From NCBI GenBank assembly GCA_000380225.1, contig KB904821.1:1230953-1294952 (forward strand): a stretch of 64,000 nt of DNA. Reading direction: 5' to 3'. Source of the DNA: a filamentous cyanobacterium ESFC-1. Its GTDB lineage: Bacteria; Cyanobacteriota; Cyanobacteriia; Cyanobacteriales; Spirulinaceae. The first letter of the stretch is position 1; each line of letters starts with the position of its first letter. The notes under the pieces were generated by a model. The model did not search any database and was not told the origin of the DNA. It saw only the letters and a list, made by a program, of their open reading frames with translations. The translations under genes and the position numbers were made by a program. Below are positions 16,410-25,268 of the stretch, one piece after another.

Positions 16410-17576
16410 CTAAGATTCGCTGCTTTTTTCACTCGCAGAAAATTCCGGTTCGGTGGTAATTTCGGGGGTCGTTTCTACGGTTTCGCTATCGTTGGAGTCG
16501 CTGATTTCTGCTTCGGGGGGTGTTTCGTCTTTAGAATCGGTAATTTCTGCTTCGGGGGGCGTTTCGTCGATCGAGTCGGTGGTTTCTTCGGTGTCTGTAG
16601 AGGGGGCGATCGCGTCTTGCATGGTAAGCTGCAAGAATACGTCTTCGAGGGTGGGGCGAGTTCGACGCATTTCATACAAGCCCAGTCCAGCATTGACGAG
16701 GGTAGAGGCGATCGCGCGTCCGGGTTCTGAGCCGGGTTTGGCGATAATTTGCAGACGGGATAGTTTTTGCTGGCGGTAAATAAAGCTAGAACTTACCGCG
16801 TCTGGCATGGGCATAATCTCGACGTTTTGCACCCCTGGAATGGCTTGCAAAAGGGGTTGGACTGAGGCAATATCCCCCTCGACTTCGAGTTCGTAACCCG
16901 CCGCTTCACTCAGTTGGGCCATGAGGTTATCGGGGGTATTTGTAGCAACAACTTGGCCGCGATCGATAATGGTGACGCGATCGCAAGTCATACTCACTTC
17001 CGGCAAAATATGAGTTGATAAAATAATCGTGTGCTTTCCGGCTAAACTGCGGATGAGGTGACGCACTTCGATAATTTGGCGGGGGTCGAGGCCAACGGTG
17101 GGTTCATCGAGGATAATAACTGGGGGATTGTGGACAATGGCTTGAGCAATACCCACCCGTTGACGATAGCCCTTAGACAGCTTGCGAATCAATACATCCC
17201 GCTTATCTTCAATGCTGCACCGTTCCATGGCAGAATTAACGTAGATGGCGCGATCGCCCCGACTGACTCCTTTGATTTTCGCTACAAAATGCAAGTATCC
17301 CCTCACCGTCATATCGAGGTACAAGGGGGGCGATTCGGGAAGATAGCCAATGGAGCGTCTAACGGCCATCGAGTCCGCTTCTACATCAAAGCCAGCGACT
17401 TCTGCTGTCCCCGACGACGCAGGCAAGTAACCCGCTAAAATTCGCATGGTTGTGGTTTTCCCTGCCCCATTGGGGCCTAAAAATCCTAAAATCTCCCCTT
17501 CATTGACCTCGAAGGTGACATTATCAATAGCAGTTTGCGAACCGTAAACTTTACTTAATCCCTCGACTTTTATCAT
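16410..17576 (-). CDS. ABC transporter ATP-binding protein (Gld/ABC-2 export type) with acidic tail
   Basis: The ATPase has Walker A GPNGAGKTT (residues 34-42), signature LSKGYRQRVGIAQ, Walker B VIILDEPTVGLD and the switch His in ILSTHILPE. After the NBD, a small C-terminal domain (YELEVEGD to TRPTLEDVFLQL, about 225-318) is typical of ABC-2 exporters such as GldA or polysaccharide and antibiotic exporters. The last 70 residues are Glu/Thr/Ser-rich with an internal repeat, DSxDETPPEAEI. The permease is not adjacent and the substrate is unknown. The start is the ATG at 17576; a TTG three codons earlier is in frame. It is divergent from the SLH-domain gene. Confidence 0.9.
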   Translation of the reverse strand: MIKVEGLSKVYGSQTAIDNVTFEVNEGEILGFLGPNGAGKTTTMRILAGYLPASSGTAEVAGFDVEADSMAVRRSIGYLPESPPLYLDMTVRGYLHFVAKIKGVSRGDRAIYVNSAMERCSIEDKRDVLIRKLSKGYRQRVGIAQAIVHNPPVIILDEPTVGLDPRQIIEVRHLIRSLAGKHTIILSTHILPEVSMTCDRVTIIDRGQVVATNTPDNLMAQLSEAAGYELEVEGDIASVQPLLQAIPGVQNVEIMPMPDAVSSSFIYRQQKLSRLQIIAKPGSEPGRAIASTLVNAGLGLYEMRRTRPTLEDVFLQLTMQDAIAPSTDTEETTDSIDETPPEAEITDSKDETPPEAEISDSNDSETVETTPEITTEPEFSASEKSSES

Positions 17577-17863
17577 TATGACCAACGATGAATTATAAAA
17601 TTACCAATTACTAATTACCAATTACCAATTGAGTTATACCATTTCCTAACGAGATATCTACTTTGTCATCTCGTTACCCAGGAATACCAACGAACGTCAA
17701 AAGAGCGCTATGGTCTTGATTCTTAAATCATTAGTTTTGAGGCAGTGGGTAGTAGGCAATAGACAATGGTAGGGGTGGGGTATCCCTGCCCTGAGTGGGA
17801 GGAATGGGAAGAAACTTCAGTGTGACGGATAACCAATAACTAATAACCAATAACTAACAACAA

Positions 17864-19906
17864 ATGACCACACTATATATTAATCCCACCACAGGCAATG
17901 ATAATGCCGTGGGTAGCCCAACCGCACCACTCAAGACTCTCACGGCGGCTTTAAAGCAAATTCAAGGCGCTAGTACCCTTTACCTCACCCCAGGGGTTTA
18001 TGACCGGAATAACGGCGAAATTTTCCCTTTGACTATTCCCTCACAAACCATCGTGACGACGGAAAAAGCAGATGCAGAGGTAATTTTGCAAGGCGGAGGC
18101 CGTTATAACAGTCCCAGTTTCAAAACCCAAAATGTAGCGGTGGTGTTGGCAACGGGGGCGCAGTTGCAAGGGGTGACGGTGACGAATCCTAATCCTAAAG
18201 GGACGGGGATTTGGATTGAATCGACCGCCCCGATTATAACTCGTTGTCGCTTGCAAAATTGCGGTCGCGAGGGCATTTTTGTGGCGGGAAATGCCAAGCC
18301 GATTATTGAGGATAGTATTTTTGAAGATAATGCCGCCAGTGGCATTTTTTTGGTGCGACAAGCCAAGGGAGAAGTGCGCCGCAATCTCTGTCAGCGCACC
18401 GGTTATGGCATTGCCCTCAGTGATGAAAGTGCGCCGTTGATTGCCAGTAATCGCTTGTGGGATAATCGCGCCGGGATTCACTTGTCCCGTCAAGCGAAAC
18501 CGGTTTTGCGTCGCAATGATTTTCAAAGAAATCGCGAAACCGGGATTTTGGTGAAAGACCAAGCTTCCCCTGATTTAGGCAGTCCCCAAAGTCCGGCGGG
18601 TAATATTTTTGAGGATAATTCAAGTTACGATTTGGATAATCAAACCAGTCAGACGTTGATTTCGGCGGGAAATCAGATTAATCTGGCGTTAATTCGCGGA
18701 TCGGTGGAGTTAGTGGCAACTTTAGTTACAGATATTGCCTTCGGCCCCACTTCTTTTCGGGATATTGAGGATCATTGGGCAGAATTATTTATCGATCGCC
18801 TGGCCGAAAGGGGGATTATTAGCGGTTTTGCTGACGGTACTTTTCGTCCTGAAGCGAGTTTAACGCGATCGCAATATGCGGCGTTAATTGCTCAAACTTT
18901 CGATCTGCCCCGTCAGTTGGGACGCAAATCGGATTTTGAAGATGTGGAGTCTTCATTTTGGGCCGCGAAGGCGATCGCGACCGCCGCAGAAATGGGATTT
19001 ATTTCTGGGTTTGGAGACGGTACATTTCGTCCTCAACAAAACCTAACTCGCGTCCAAGCCCTAGTTTCGATTGTCAATGGTTTGGGGTTAACCGGGGGGA
19101 CGGCGGATTTATTGCTGTTGTATCAAGATCGCGCCCTGATTCCCCCTTATGCCACCAATGCGATCGCGACGGCAACCCAAAAACGCCTTGTGGTGAATTA
19201 TCCCGATACCAAACAACTCGATCCCTTGCAGGATATTACTCGCGCTGAAATTGCCGCGTTGGTTTATCAAGCCCTGGTTGCGACTCAAAAAGCCAGCGCG
19301 ATCGCGTCTCCCTATATCGTCAACCCCGATCCCCTTCTTCCCAGTTTCACGGATTTACAAAACCATTGGGCGACGGATTTTGTGCGAAGATTAGGCAGTT
19401 TAGAACTCATTAGTGGCTTTCCCGATGGCAGTTTCCGCCCCGATAACCCCATCAATCGCGCCGAATATGCCGCCCTTTTGGTCAAAGTCTTGAATCCGCC
19501 CCCCATTCGCCCGGCTACGCAATTTATTGATATTCCGGTCAATTTCTGGGGATTGGGGGCAATACAGCAAGCTTATCGCGCTGGCTATCTCTCTGGCTTC
19601 CCGGATCGCACCTTTCATCCCGAACAAACCTTGCGACGGGTGCATTTGATTCTCTCCCTTGCCAGTGGCTTGAATCTTCCCGATGCCGATCTAGCTTATC
19701 TGGATGTGTATGGCGATCGCGTCCCAGAATACGCGCAAACCGCCGTTGCTGCCGCCACAAAAGCCGGATTAGTCACCCTATACCCCAAACCTCAAAACCT
19801 CGATGCCCCTGCCACTCGCGCCGAAGCTGCGGCGATGATGTATCAAGCCCTGGTATATCAAGGACAAATGACTGCTCTTAATTCGCCTTATATTGTCAAA
19901 GTTTGA
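17864..19906 (+). CDS. DUF1565 beta-helix protein with four or five S-layer homology domains
   Basis: The 680-residue protein starts MTTLYINPTTGND, the DUF1565 entry motif. A right-handed parallel beta-helix follows (about residues 1-285), with turns such as GIFLVRQAKGEVRRNL and GIHLSRQAKPVLRRND. Four clear SLH domains come next, in pairs: SFRDIEDHWAELFIDRLAER, FEDVESSFWAAKAIATAAEM, SFTDLQNHWATDFVRRLGSL and FIDIPVNFWGLGAIQQAY, each followed by a GFxDGTFRP-like turn. SLH domains bind cell-wall polymers. The beta-helix may bind or cut polysaccharide. No signal peptide is visible at the start, so how it is exported is unclear. GC-rich HIP1 copies are frequent. Confidence 0.85.
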   Translation: MTTLYINPTTGNDNAVGSPTAPLKTLTAALKQIQGASTLYLTPGVYDRNNGEIFPLTIPSQTIVTTEKADAEVILQGGGRYNSPSFKTQNVAVVLATGAQLQGVTVTNPNPKGTGIWIESTAPIITRCRLQNCGREGIFVAGNAKPIIEDSIFEDNAASGIFLVRQAKGEVRRNLCQRTGYGIALSDESAPLIASNRLWDNRAGIHLSRQAKPVLRRNDFQRNRETGILVKDQASPDLGSPQSPAGNIFEDNSSYDLDNQTSQTLISAGNQINLALIRGSVELVATLVTDIAFGPTSFRDIEDHWAELFIDRLAERGIISGFADGTFRPEASLTRSQYAALIAQTFDLPRQLGRKSDFEDVESSFWAAKAIATAAEMGFISGFGDGTFRPQQNLTRVQALVSIVNGLGLTGGTADLLLLYQDRALIPPYATNAIATATQKRLVVNYPDTKQLDPLQDITRAEIAALVYQALVATQKASAIASPYIVNPDPLLPSFTDLQNHWATDFVRRLGSLELISGFPDGSFRPDNPINRAEYAALLVKVLNPPPIRPATQFIDIPVNFWGLGAIQQAYRAGYLSGFPDRTFHPEQTLRRVHLILSLASGLNLPDADLAYLDVYGDRVPEYAQTAVAAATKAGLVTLYPKPQNLDAPATRAEAAAMMYQALVYQGQMTALNSPYIVKV

Positions 19907-19916
19907 AAGAAAAGGG

Positions 19917-19938
19917 TGCGATCGCGATCGCATTTTTT
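19917..19938 (+). terminator. Terminator built from two overlapping HIP1 octamers
   Basis: The perfect 16-base palindrome TGCGATCGCGATCGCA is followed directly by six T. It lies 11 bases after the SLH-gene stop. The palindrome consists of two overlapping GCGATCGC copies. Confidence 0.65.
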
Positions 19939-20079
19939 GCCTAAGATGAATCCCTGGTTGTTGTAATCTCAATCCTGAATTCTACTGAGAAAGTTCAACC
20001 CCCTTGTTGATGTAAATCCCCCCCGGATTCCCCAGAAAAACGGAGGATAGAAGCATCAACCCCACGAGAGGAAAAAACA

Positions 20080-20253
20080 ATGAAACTCAACTTTATGGGC
20101 GCAACTTACTTGAATTCCAATCATTCTGTCGTCACTTTACCTTCCGATCTCACCGGAAAATTTCTGGGGAAAACCTACATCCTGCGTCGTCCGCTTGAAA
20201 CACCGCAGCAGCCTAAATTGGGTCTCAGGAAATATCGCGGTGTAAATTATTAA
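20080..20253 (+). CDS. DUF4278 domain small protein
   Basis: This 57-residue protein begins MKLNFMGATYLNSNHSV and ends RKYRGVNY. The paired features MKLxxxGxxY and (K/R)YRGxxY are the DUF4278 hallmark of small cyanobacterial proteins of unknown role. A GAGAGG ribosome-binding site lies ten bases upstream. A hairpin with a T-rich tail follows about 50 bases after the stop. It forms its own transcription unit between the SLH gene and the two-component genes. Confidence 0.75.
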   Translation: MKLNFMGATYLNSNHSVVTLPSDLTGKFLGKTYILRRPLETPQQPKLGLRKYRGVNY

Positions 20254-20301
20254 AATCTTTGAGTTTTCTTTGCTTTTTTTCAATCTTGCTCTATATTCCT
20301 G

Positions 20302-20327
20302 CCCTAGTTGTGCGCTAGGGTATTTTT
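20302..20327 (+). terminator. Intrinsic terminator after DUF4278 gene
   Basis: CCCTAG (20302-20307) pairs with CTAGGG (20315-20320) around an eight-base loop, followed by TATTTTTA. Confidence 0.6.
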
Positions 20328-20378
20328 ATATTGACACCGTGTCGCTACCGGGAAAGGCAACAGAATGAGGATGAGATC

Positions 20379-21062
20379 GTGCGAATTTTGTTAGTCGAAG
20401 ACGATCCGCGTATTGCCCAAACTTTAGGGGCAGTTTTGCGCCAAAATCATTACACTGTGGATTTAGCCGAAGATGGCGAATTGGGGTTAAATTTCGCACA
20501 AACTTATGAATATGATTTAATTTTGCTGGATTTAATGCTGCCCAAGCGGGATGGCTTTGGGGTGTGTCGGGAATTGCGAAAAGGGGGCGATCGCGTCCCG
20601 ATTTTGATGTTAACCGCTAAGGATACCAGTACCGATCAGGTGATGGGATTGGATGCCGGGGCAGATGATTATGTGGTCAAACCGTTTGAAATTGAGCCGC
20701 TTTTAGCCAGAATCCGGGCTTTATTGCGGCGAGGCAGCGCGGCTTTACCGCCCGTATTGACTTGGGAGAAATTACACCTCGATCCGAGTACCTGTGTCGT
20801 GACTTATCAAGATTTACCCCTTCACGTTACCCCCAAGGAGTATGCTTTATTAGAATTAATGTTACGCAGTCCCCATCGCGTCCTTAGTCGCGGCATAATT
20901 TTAGAGCATTTGTGGGATTTAGAAGACCCTCCCAGCGAAGAAACGGTGAAAGTGCATTTACGCCGTTTGCGTCAGAAACTTAAAGCCGCAGGTGCGCCTC
21001 CTACATTGATTGAAACCGTTTATGGCATCGGCTACAGACTTAATCCCAACCTCCGATCCTAA
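20379..21062 (+). CDS. OmpR-family response regulator (RppA-like)
   Basis: Starting from the GTG at 20379 the protein has 227 residues. The receiver domain has the acidic pair EDD (7-9), phosphoacceptor Asp51 in LLDLMLP, the Thr/Ser in MLTAKD and the Lys in VVKPFE. A winged-helix DNA-binding domain follows (about 130-225, with VTPKEYALLELML and VKVHLRRLRQKL). An in-frame TTG exists 48 bases earlier, but the receiver begins exactly at the GTG. It overlaps the next gene, the sensor kinase, and forms a two-component operon with it. The pattern is like the RppA/NrsR regulators of Synechocystis, but the signal is unknown. Confidence 0.88.
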   Translation: MRILLVEDDPRIAQTLGAVLRQNHYTVDLAEDGELGLNFAQTYEYDLILLDLMLPKRDGFGVCRELRKGGDRVPILMLTAKDTSTDQVMGLDAGADDYVVKPFEIEPLLARIRALLRRGSAALPPVLTWEKLHLDPSTCVVTYQDLPLHVTPKEYALLELMLRSPHRVLSRGIILEHLWDLEDPPSEETVKVHLRRLRQKLKAAGAPPTLIETVYGIGYRLNPNLRS

Positions 21063-22404
21063 GTTTCAGCGCTTGCGTTGGCGGTTGTTGCTGTCTTATC
21101 TGGGGGTAATTTTGGGGGTGACGGGCATTTCCGCGATCGCGGTGTATCAAATGGTCGCTCAAAATTTATATCGTCAAGTCGATAGCCGTTTGTTAACGGT
21201 AGCGCAAACGGCGGCTAAATCCCTGGCTTTAGTAAAACACGAATATCGCGAGTATGAGGAGCAAGAGGACAAGGATTTCTCGGAAACGGGGATGCAGCCT
21301 AATTTTAATCATCCTGAATATAGCCGCTTTCTCAATATTGCCACGGTAACTTTGCCCGATCGCGATTTAGGGGTGGAATGGTTTGATGAAAGTAGTTTAT
21401 TGTTGATTCGCGAGGGGAATTTGTTTCCCGATGAAGTGCTTCAGCCTACTCAGTCTCGTTACGGTCAGTATTTCCAAGAGGAAAAAAGCCGTAGCTTGGT
21501 TTTTCCCGTTTTTTTGCTTAATAATAAAGAAAAACAAGAATTAGCTGGATATATTCGCGCTACAGAGTCTTTACAAAATATCGAGCAAGAGTTGAGTCGG
21601 TTGCGATGGGGTTTGGCGGTGGGGGGCATTTTAGCGCTGGGATTAGCCGGAATAAGCAGCTTTTTGTTGACCAATCAAGCTTTGTCCCCGATTGAGCAGA
21701 GTTTTGAGCAGTTAGAACAATTTACGGCGGATGCGTCCCATGAGTTACGCAGTCCCCTCGCCGCTATTAAAACGGCGGTGTTTTTGTTGCAGGGGGATAC
21801 ACCGGATCGTCCCCAGGCGATCGCGATTATTGATTCTGCCACTCAACAAATGAAAGCCTTGGTCGAAGATTTGTTGTTATTAGCCCGTCTCGATCGCCAA
21901 AATGCCAATACCCATCGCGATCGCATCCCCATTCCCCTCGACGAAATTTTAGAAGATATCCTCGACGAAATCGACAATCAAGCGCTAGAAAAACAGATAG
22001 CAATCAAAGCTGAAATTGCGCCCAATGTGATGATAATGGGGCATGGAACGCTATTAAAACGGATTTTTGTTAATTTAATCGAAAATGCGCTGCAATACAC
22101 CCCCAAGGGCGGAAAAATCACCGTAGATTTGCAAACAAAAGACCGCCAAGCTTGGGTCAGGATTCAAGACACGGGAATCGGCATTCCCCCCGAACAACTG
22201 CCTTATATTTTCGATCGTTTTTGGCGAGCCGACAAAGCCCGCGATCGCCGGATGGGAGGAATGGGTTTAGGATTGGCGATCGCCCAAAGTCTCGCGATCG
22301 CCCACGGAGGTAAGATCGCCGTCACCAGTCAACCCCAGATCGGCAGTTGTTTCCAAGTCCGTTTACCGTTAATCCATCCCTCATTGGAAAAAACGGCTCG
22401 CTGA
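21022..22404 (+). CDS. Sensor histidine kinase (RppB-like) paired with upstream regulator
   Basis: The kinase overlaps the regulator's last codons, so the two are translationally coupled; the ATG at 21022 is taken as start. One transmembrane segment near the N-terminus (SYLGVILGVTGISAIAVYQM) and a second, AVGGILALGLAGISSFLLT, bracket a roughly 150-residue sensing region. HisKA carries ASHELRSPLAAIKTA. The ATPase domain shows NLIENALQY (N box), DTGIGIPPE (G1), FDRFWR (F box) and GGMGLGLAIAQS (G2). It probably autophosphorylates and passes phosphate to the adjacent OmpR-type regulator. Confidence 0.88.
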   Translation: MASATDLIPTSDPKFQRLRWRLLLSYLGVILGVTGISAIAVYQMVAQNLYRQVDSRLLTVAQTAAKSLALVKHEYREYEEQEDKDFSETGMQPNFNHPEYSRFLNIATVTLPDRDLGVEWFDESSLLLIREGNLFPDEVLQPTQSRYGQYFQEEKSRSLVFPVFLLNNKEKQELAGYIRATESLQNIEQELSRLRWGLAVGGILALGLAGISSFLLTNQALSPIEQSFEQLEQFTADASHELRSPLAAIKTAVFLLQGDTPDRPQAIAIIDSATQQMKALVEDLLLLARLDRQNANTHRDRIPIPLDEILEDILDEIDNQALEKQIAIKAEIAPNVMIMGHGTLLKRIFVNLIENALQYTPKGGKITVDLQTKDRQAWVRIQDTGIGIPPEQLPYIFDRFWRADKARDRRMGGMGLGLAIAQSLAIAHGGKIAVTSQPQIGSCFQVRLPLIHPSLEKTAR

Positions 22405-22493
22405 AGTCCAGAAAATGCCAACATTGTTCCGATTTTGTAACTTTTGACACCTAAACTGCATAACCATAGTGCAATCAAGGAGTCCGCTTACCC

Positions 22494-22790
22494 ATGCAAT
22501 CTCGTACCCTTCGCAAACTACACCGCTTTATTGCCCCCATCATCTTTTTACCCTTATTTTTAACCGCAGCCACAGGCGTACTGTATCGCGTTGCTCGCAG
22601 TTGGTTTGGTGCTTCGCCAGAATTCGGCGAATTAATGATGTTTATTCACCAAGGCACATTCTTAGGCGGTCAATTGCGCGTTTTTTACGTTTTACTCAAC
22701 GGCTTGGGCGTAATTGCCATGCTGTTTACCGGAATTTATATGACCAGTCTATTTCGTCGTCCCCGACGTACCGATACGACAGGCAGTTAA
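22494..22790 (+). CDS. PepSY-like small membrane protein
   Basis: This 98-residue protein has two or three membrane helices: LHRFIAPIIFLPLFLTAATGVLY near residues 9-31, and FYVLLNGLGVIAMLFTGIYM near 65-84. The pattern RKLHRFIAPIIFLPLFLTAxTG is that of the membrane part of PepSY-TM proteins. It follows the two-component pair on the same strand by 90 bases and may be its target or a third component; this is inference. The start ATG has AAGGAG 12 bases upstream. Confidence 0.65.
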   Translation: MQSRTLRKLHRFIAPIIFLPLFLTAATGVLYRVARSWFGASPEFGELMMFIHQGTFLGGQLRVFYVLLNGLGVIAMLFTGIYMTSLFRRPRRTDTTGS

Positions 22791-22809
22791 GGCTGTGACA
22801 CGACATTAG

Positions 22810-22872
22810 GGTGGGTTATGAGGCTAAAAGCTAGGCTGTGATTGCAATAAGCGCAATCCGTCACAACCCACC
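22810..22872. repeat. Nested inverted repeat (GGTGGGTT ... AACCCACC)
   Basis: The outer arms GGTGGGTT (22810-22817) and AACCCACC (22865-22872) enclose an inner hairpin, GATTGC/GCAATC. The interior contains GGCTAAAAGCTAG, a 13-base match to the candidate RNA at 16260. It may be a small mobile-element remnant or the 3' end of the operon transcript. Confidence 0.45.
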
Positions 22873-23034
22873 ATTTTATTGTCGCAGCAGTAGCAAAATC
22901 GTAATCTATCCTTTTAGGGCTGCAACGAGTAACAAATAACCAATAACAAATAACCAACAACCCACCACAAAAACAAGTCAATAGTAGAATAGGGAAAAAC
23001 AGCACATTAGCGGCGTGTTGGGAGGATAAAAACA

Positions 23035-23880
23035 TTGGACGAACTCAGGGATGGGCTGGAACTTGCCAGCGAAACCGAATTACAACAACTCACGCAAATC
23101 TTATTTAGTCGTCGCTTCAACCCATTGGACTACCTCAAAGCCCCGGATGTTCTCGAAGTCCAATGTCGCGATCGCGTGAGTTGGTTAGACGAACTCGAAA
23201 ACCGCTTTCGCTACCTCGCCGCCGATGGCATGACGGTTTTGCGGGGTCGCACTCAAGAAATGAGCTATCGCGATATTTTACTGCGGATTTGCCATTATCT
23301 CAAAATCCCCTACTCGCAACAAATGACTGCCTTGGATTTAGAAGCCGAAGTGTTCTTAAATCTGGCAGGACGGGCTTGGAAACGGCTTCCCCAGGACGAA
23401 CAGCGATCGCTCACCCATCGCATCCAAGAATCCCTTTCTCAGTCGAACTATACCGAACCCCTCCCGGCGCAAATCCAGCACAATCCTGTTAGTTTATTGC
23501 TCAAAGGCGGCAGTATTCTCGCGGTCAATTCCCTACTAAAACCCTTAATTTTGCAACAAGTCGCCCGTCAATTTGCCCTGCATTTCGCCCAGTATCAAGT
23601 GGCGAAATCTGTGGCCATTCGAGGTGGGGCAGCCGCAGCAGTGCAAATTCAAAATCATATTGCCTTGCAAACTGCAAAACGAGGAATGGCTATGGCCGCC
23701 GCCCGTCAAGGGGCAACCAAAGCGGTTTTTGCTTTTCTCGGCCCGGTTTTGTGGGCAACCTTTATCGCGGAAATTGGCTGGAAAGCCGTGGCGACGAATT
23801 ACGGACGTATTATTCCCGCCGTGTTTGCTTTAGCGCAAATCCGCCTTATTCGCTCAGAATGCTGGGAAATGGCTTATTAA
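23035..23880 (+). CDS. YaaW-family protein (UPF0174)
   Basis: This 281-residue protein begins at a TTG with GGAGGATAAA upstream. The N-terminal half is soluble (LASETELQQLTQILF, a DUF3944-like start, then MSYRDILLRICHYLKIPYS). The C-terminal half is Ala/Gly-rich and hydrophobic (VAIRGGAAAAVQIQ, FAFLGPVLWATFIAEIGW). These are YaaW hallmarks. The role is not established in any cyanobacterium. It is followed by the O-antigen-ligase-like gene after seven bases, suggesting one transcript. Confidence 0.8.
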   Translation: MDELRDGLELASETELQQLTQILFSRRFNPLDYLKAPDVLEVQCRDRVSWLDELENRFRYLAADGMTVLRGRTQEMSYRDILLRICHYLKIPYSQQMTALDLEAEVFLNLAGRAWKRLPQDEQRSLTHRIQESLSQSNYTEPLPAQIQHNPVSLLLKGGSILAVNSLLKPLILQQVARQFALHFAQYQVAKSVAIRGGAAAAVQIQNHIALQTAKRGMAMAAARQGATKAVFAFLGPVLWATFIAEIGWKAVATNYGRIIPAVFALAQIRLIRSECWEMAY

Positions 23881-23887
23881 ATTTGGT

Positions 23888-25231
23888 ATGAGTCCCAAAG
23901 CACCTTCTTTAGCCCCACAGCCAGAGTTACATTACCCTTGGTTATGGTTTCAGGGAGGATTGTTACTCTTTCCCACTTGGCCTGCCGTTGGGGGTTTGAT
24001 TTTCGCTTACCTCATTATTAGTCTGTGGGTGCGTTACTACTCCCGTTTGTGGAAACGCCCCTGCAATCTCATGGCCGCCTCGATTTTGTTGGTTTTGATT
24101 CTCAGTTCGGCTTTTGCTTACAAGCCCGGAGAAGCCTTTTTAGGAATCGCCAATTTTCTACCGGGTTTAGTTGGATTTGCGCCTTTTACCCTATTATTAC
24201 AAACTCCGGCTCAGTTGCGGCGGATTGCTTGGATTAGCGTCTTCGGAGCGATACCTGTATTGATTTTGGGCATTGGTCAAGGGATCGCCGCTTGGCTGAC
24301 TCCAGAAGCCTTTAACCCGATTCTCGGTTGGGTATTAGAAGCGGGAGGTAATCCCCCAGGACGGATTGCTTCAACCTTTATGTATGCCAATATTTTCGCG
24401 GGGTATTTGCTGATTATCTGGGCGTTGAGTTGGGGTTTGGCCATCGAAGCCTATCAAAATTACCAACAGGATCGCACCCATAGCCGATTTTTGGCGCAAT
24501 TTTTATTGCTGCTCATTTTTATTTTTGCGATCGGAATGGCGTTACTCCTCACCAGTTCCCGGAATGCCTGGGGAACGGCGATTGTGGTCGCTTTGGCTTA
24601 TGGGTTGTACTTGGGGTGGCGGTGGTTGGTTTTGGCGGTGACAACGGCGGCGGCGGTGGTTCTCTGGGCTTCTTTTGGGACGGTGGGACAAGGGGCATTT
24701 CGGGCTGTTGTTCCTGATAAGATTTGGTTGCGGTTATCCGGGGAAATGTATCCCAATGTTATTGAAGCCCATTTGCGGACGACCCAATGGCAGTTTACCT
24801 GGGAGATGTGGCAAGAACGTCCGTTTTTGGGGTGGGGGTTACGCAACTTTTCCCATCTGTACGAATTGCATTGGCAATTGTGGCTGGGCCATCCCCACAA
24901 TCTCTTTCTGATGCTAGGGGCAGAAACAGGCGCGATCGCTACACTGATGTTATGCGGCTTTGTGGGTTGGGCGATCGCGCAAGCCCTAATTTTAGTTTAT
25001 ATCTGGTCAAAAGCTGTACGACTGCAATGGTATCGCGATCGCTTGATTTTATGGGCGTTTATTGTGGCATTTGGCAGTTGTGTTTTGTTCAATTGCTTAG
25101 ATGTGAGTATCTTTGATTTACGCCTCGGTTTTTGGGGCTGGATTTTATTATTTGCATTATGGGGTGTAACTTTTCGTTATCGAAAACTACTCCCGTTACA
25201 GGGTTTAAGTCGAATTTCTCCAAAATCCTAA
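23888..25231 (+). CDS. O-antigen ligase / Wzy-C family membrane protein
   Basis: The 447-residue polytopic protein has about ten hydrophobic helices. The family's periplasmic loop carries MWQERPFLGWGLRNF followed by LGHPHNLFLMLGAETG (about residues 300-350), where conserved Arg and His contact the glycan. Members polymerise or ligate polysaccharide to lipid carriers; in cyanobacteria some were formerly called IctB-like. It begins seven bases after the YaaW gene. The specific glycan is unknown. The WecG-type glycosyltransferase at 30371 may be in the same broad pathway, but the two are not adjacent. Confidence 0.85.
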   Translation: MSPKAPSLAPQPELHYPWLWFQGGLLLFPTWPAVGGLIFAYLIISLWVRYYSRLWKRPCNLMAASILLVLILSSAFAYKPGEAFLGIANFLPGLVGFAPFTLLLQTPAQLRRIAWISVFGAIPVLILGIGQGIAAWLTPEAFNPILGWVLEAGGNPPGRIASTFMYANIFAGYLLIIWALSWGLAIEAYQNYQQDRTHSRFLAQFLLLLIFIFAIGMALLLTSSRNAWGTAIVVALAYGLYLGWRWLVLAVTTAAAVVLWASFGTVGQGAFRAVVPDKIWLRLSGEMYPNVIEAHLRTTQWQFTWEMWQERPFLGWGLRNFSHLYELHWQLWLGHPHNLFLMLGAETGAIATLMLCGFVGWAIAQALILVYIWSKAVRLQWYRDRLILWAFIVAFGSCVLFNCLDVSIFDLRLGFWGWILLFALWGVTFRYRKLLPLQGLSRISPKS

Positions 25232-25268
25232 TCCCTCAAAAATTGCTAACAATTGAAGGAATCTTTTT

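Noticed and set aside
16302..16730. 142-residue plus-strand frame
   Set aside because: It is antisense to the acidic tail of the ABC ATPase.
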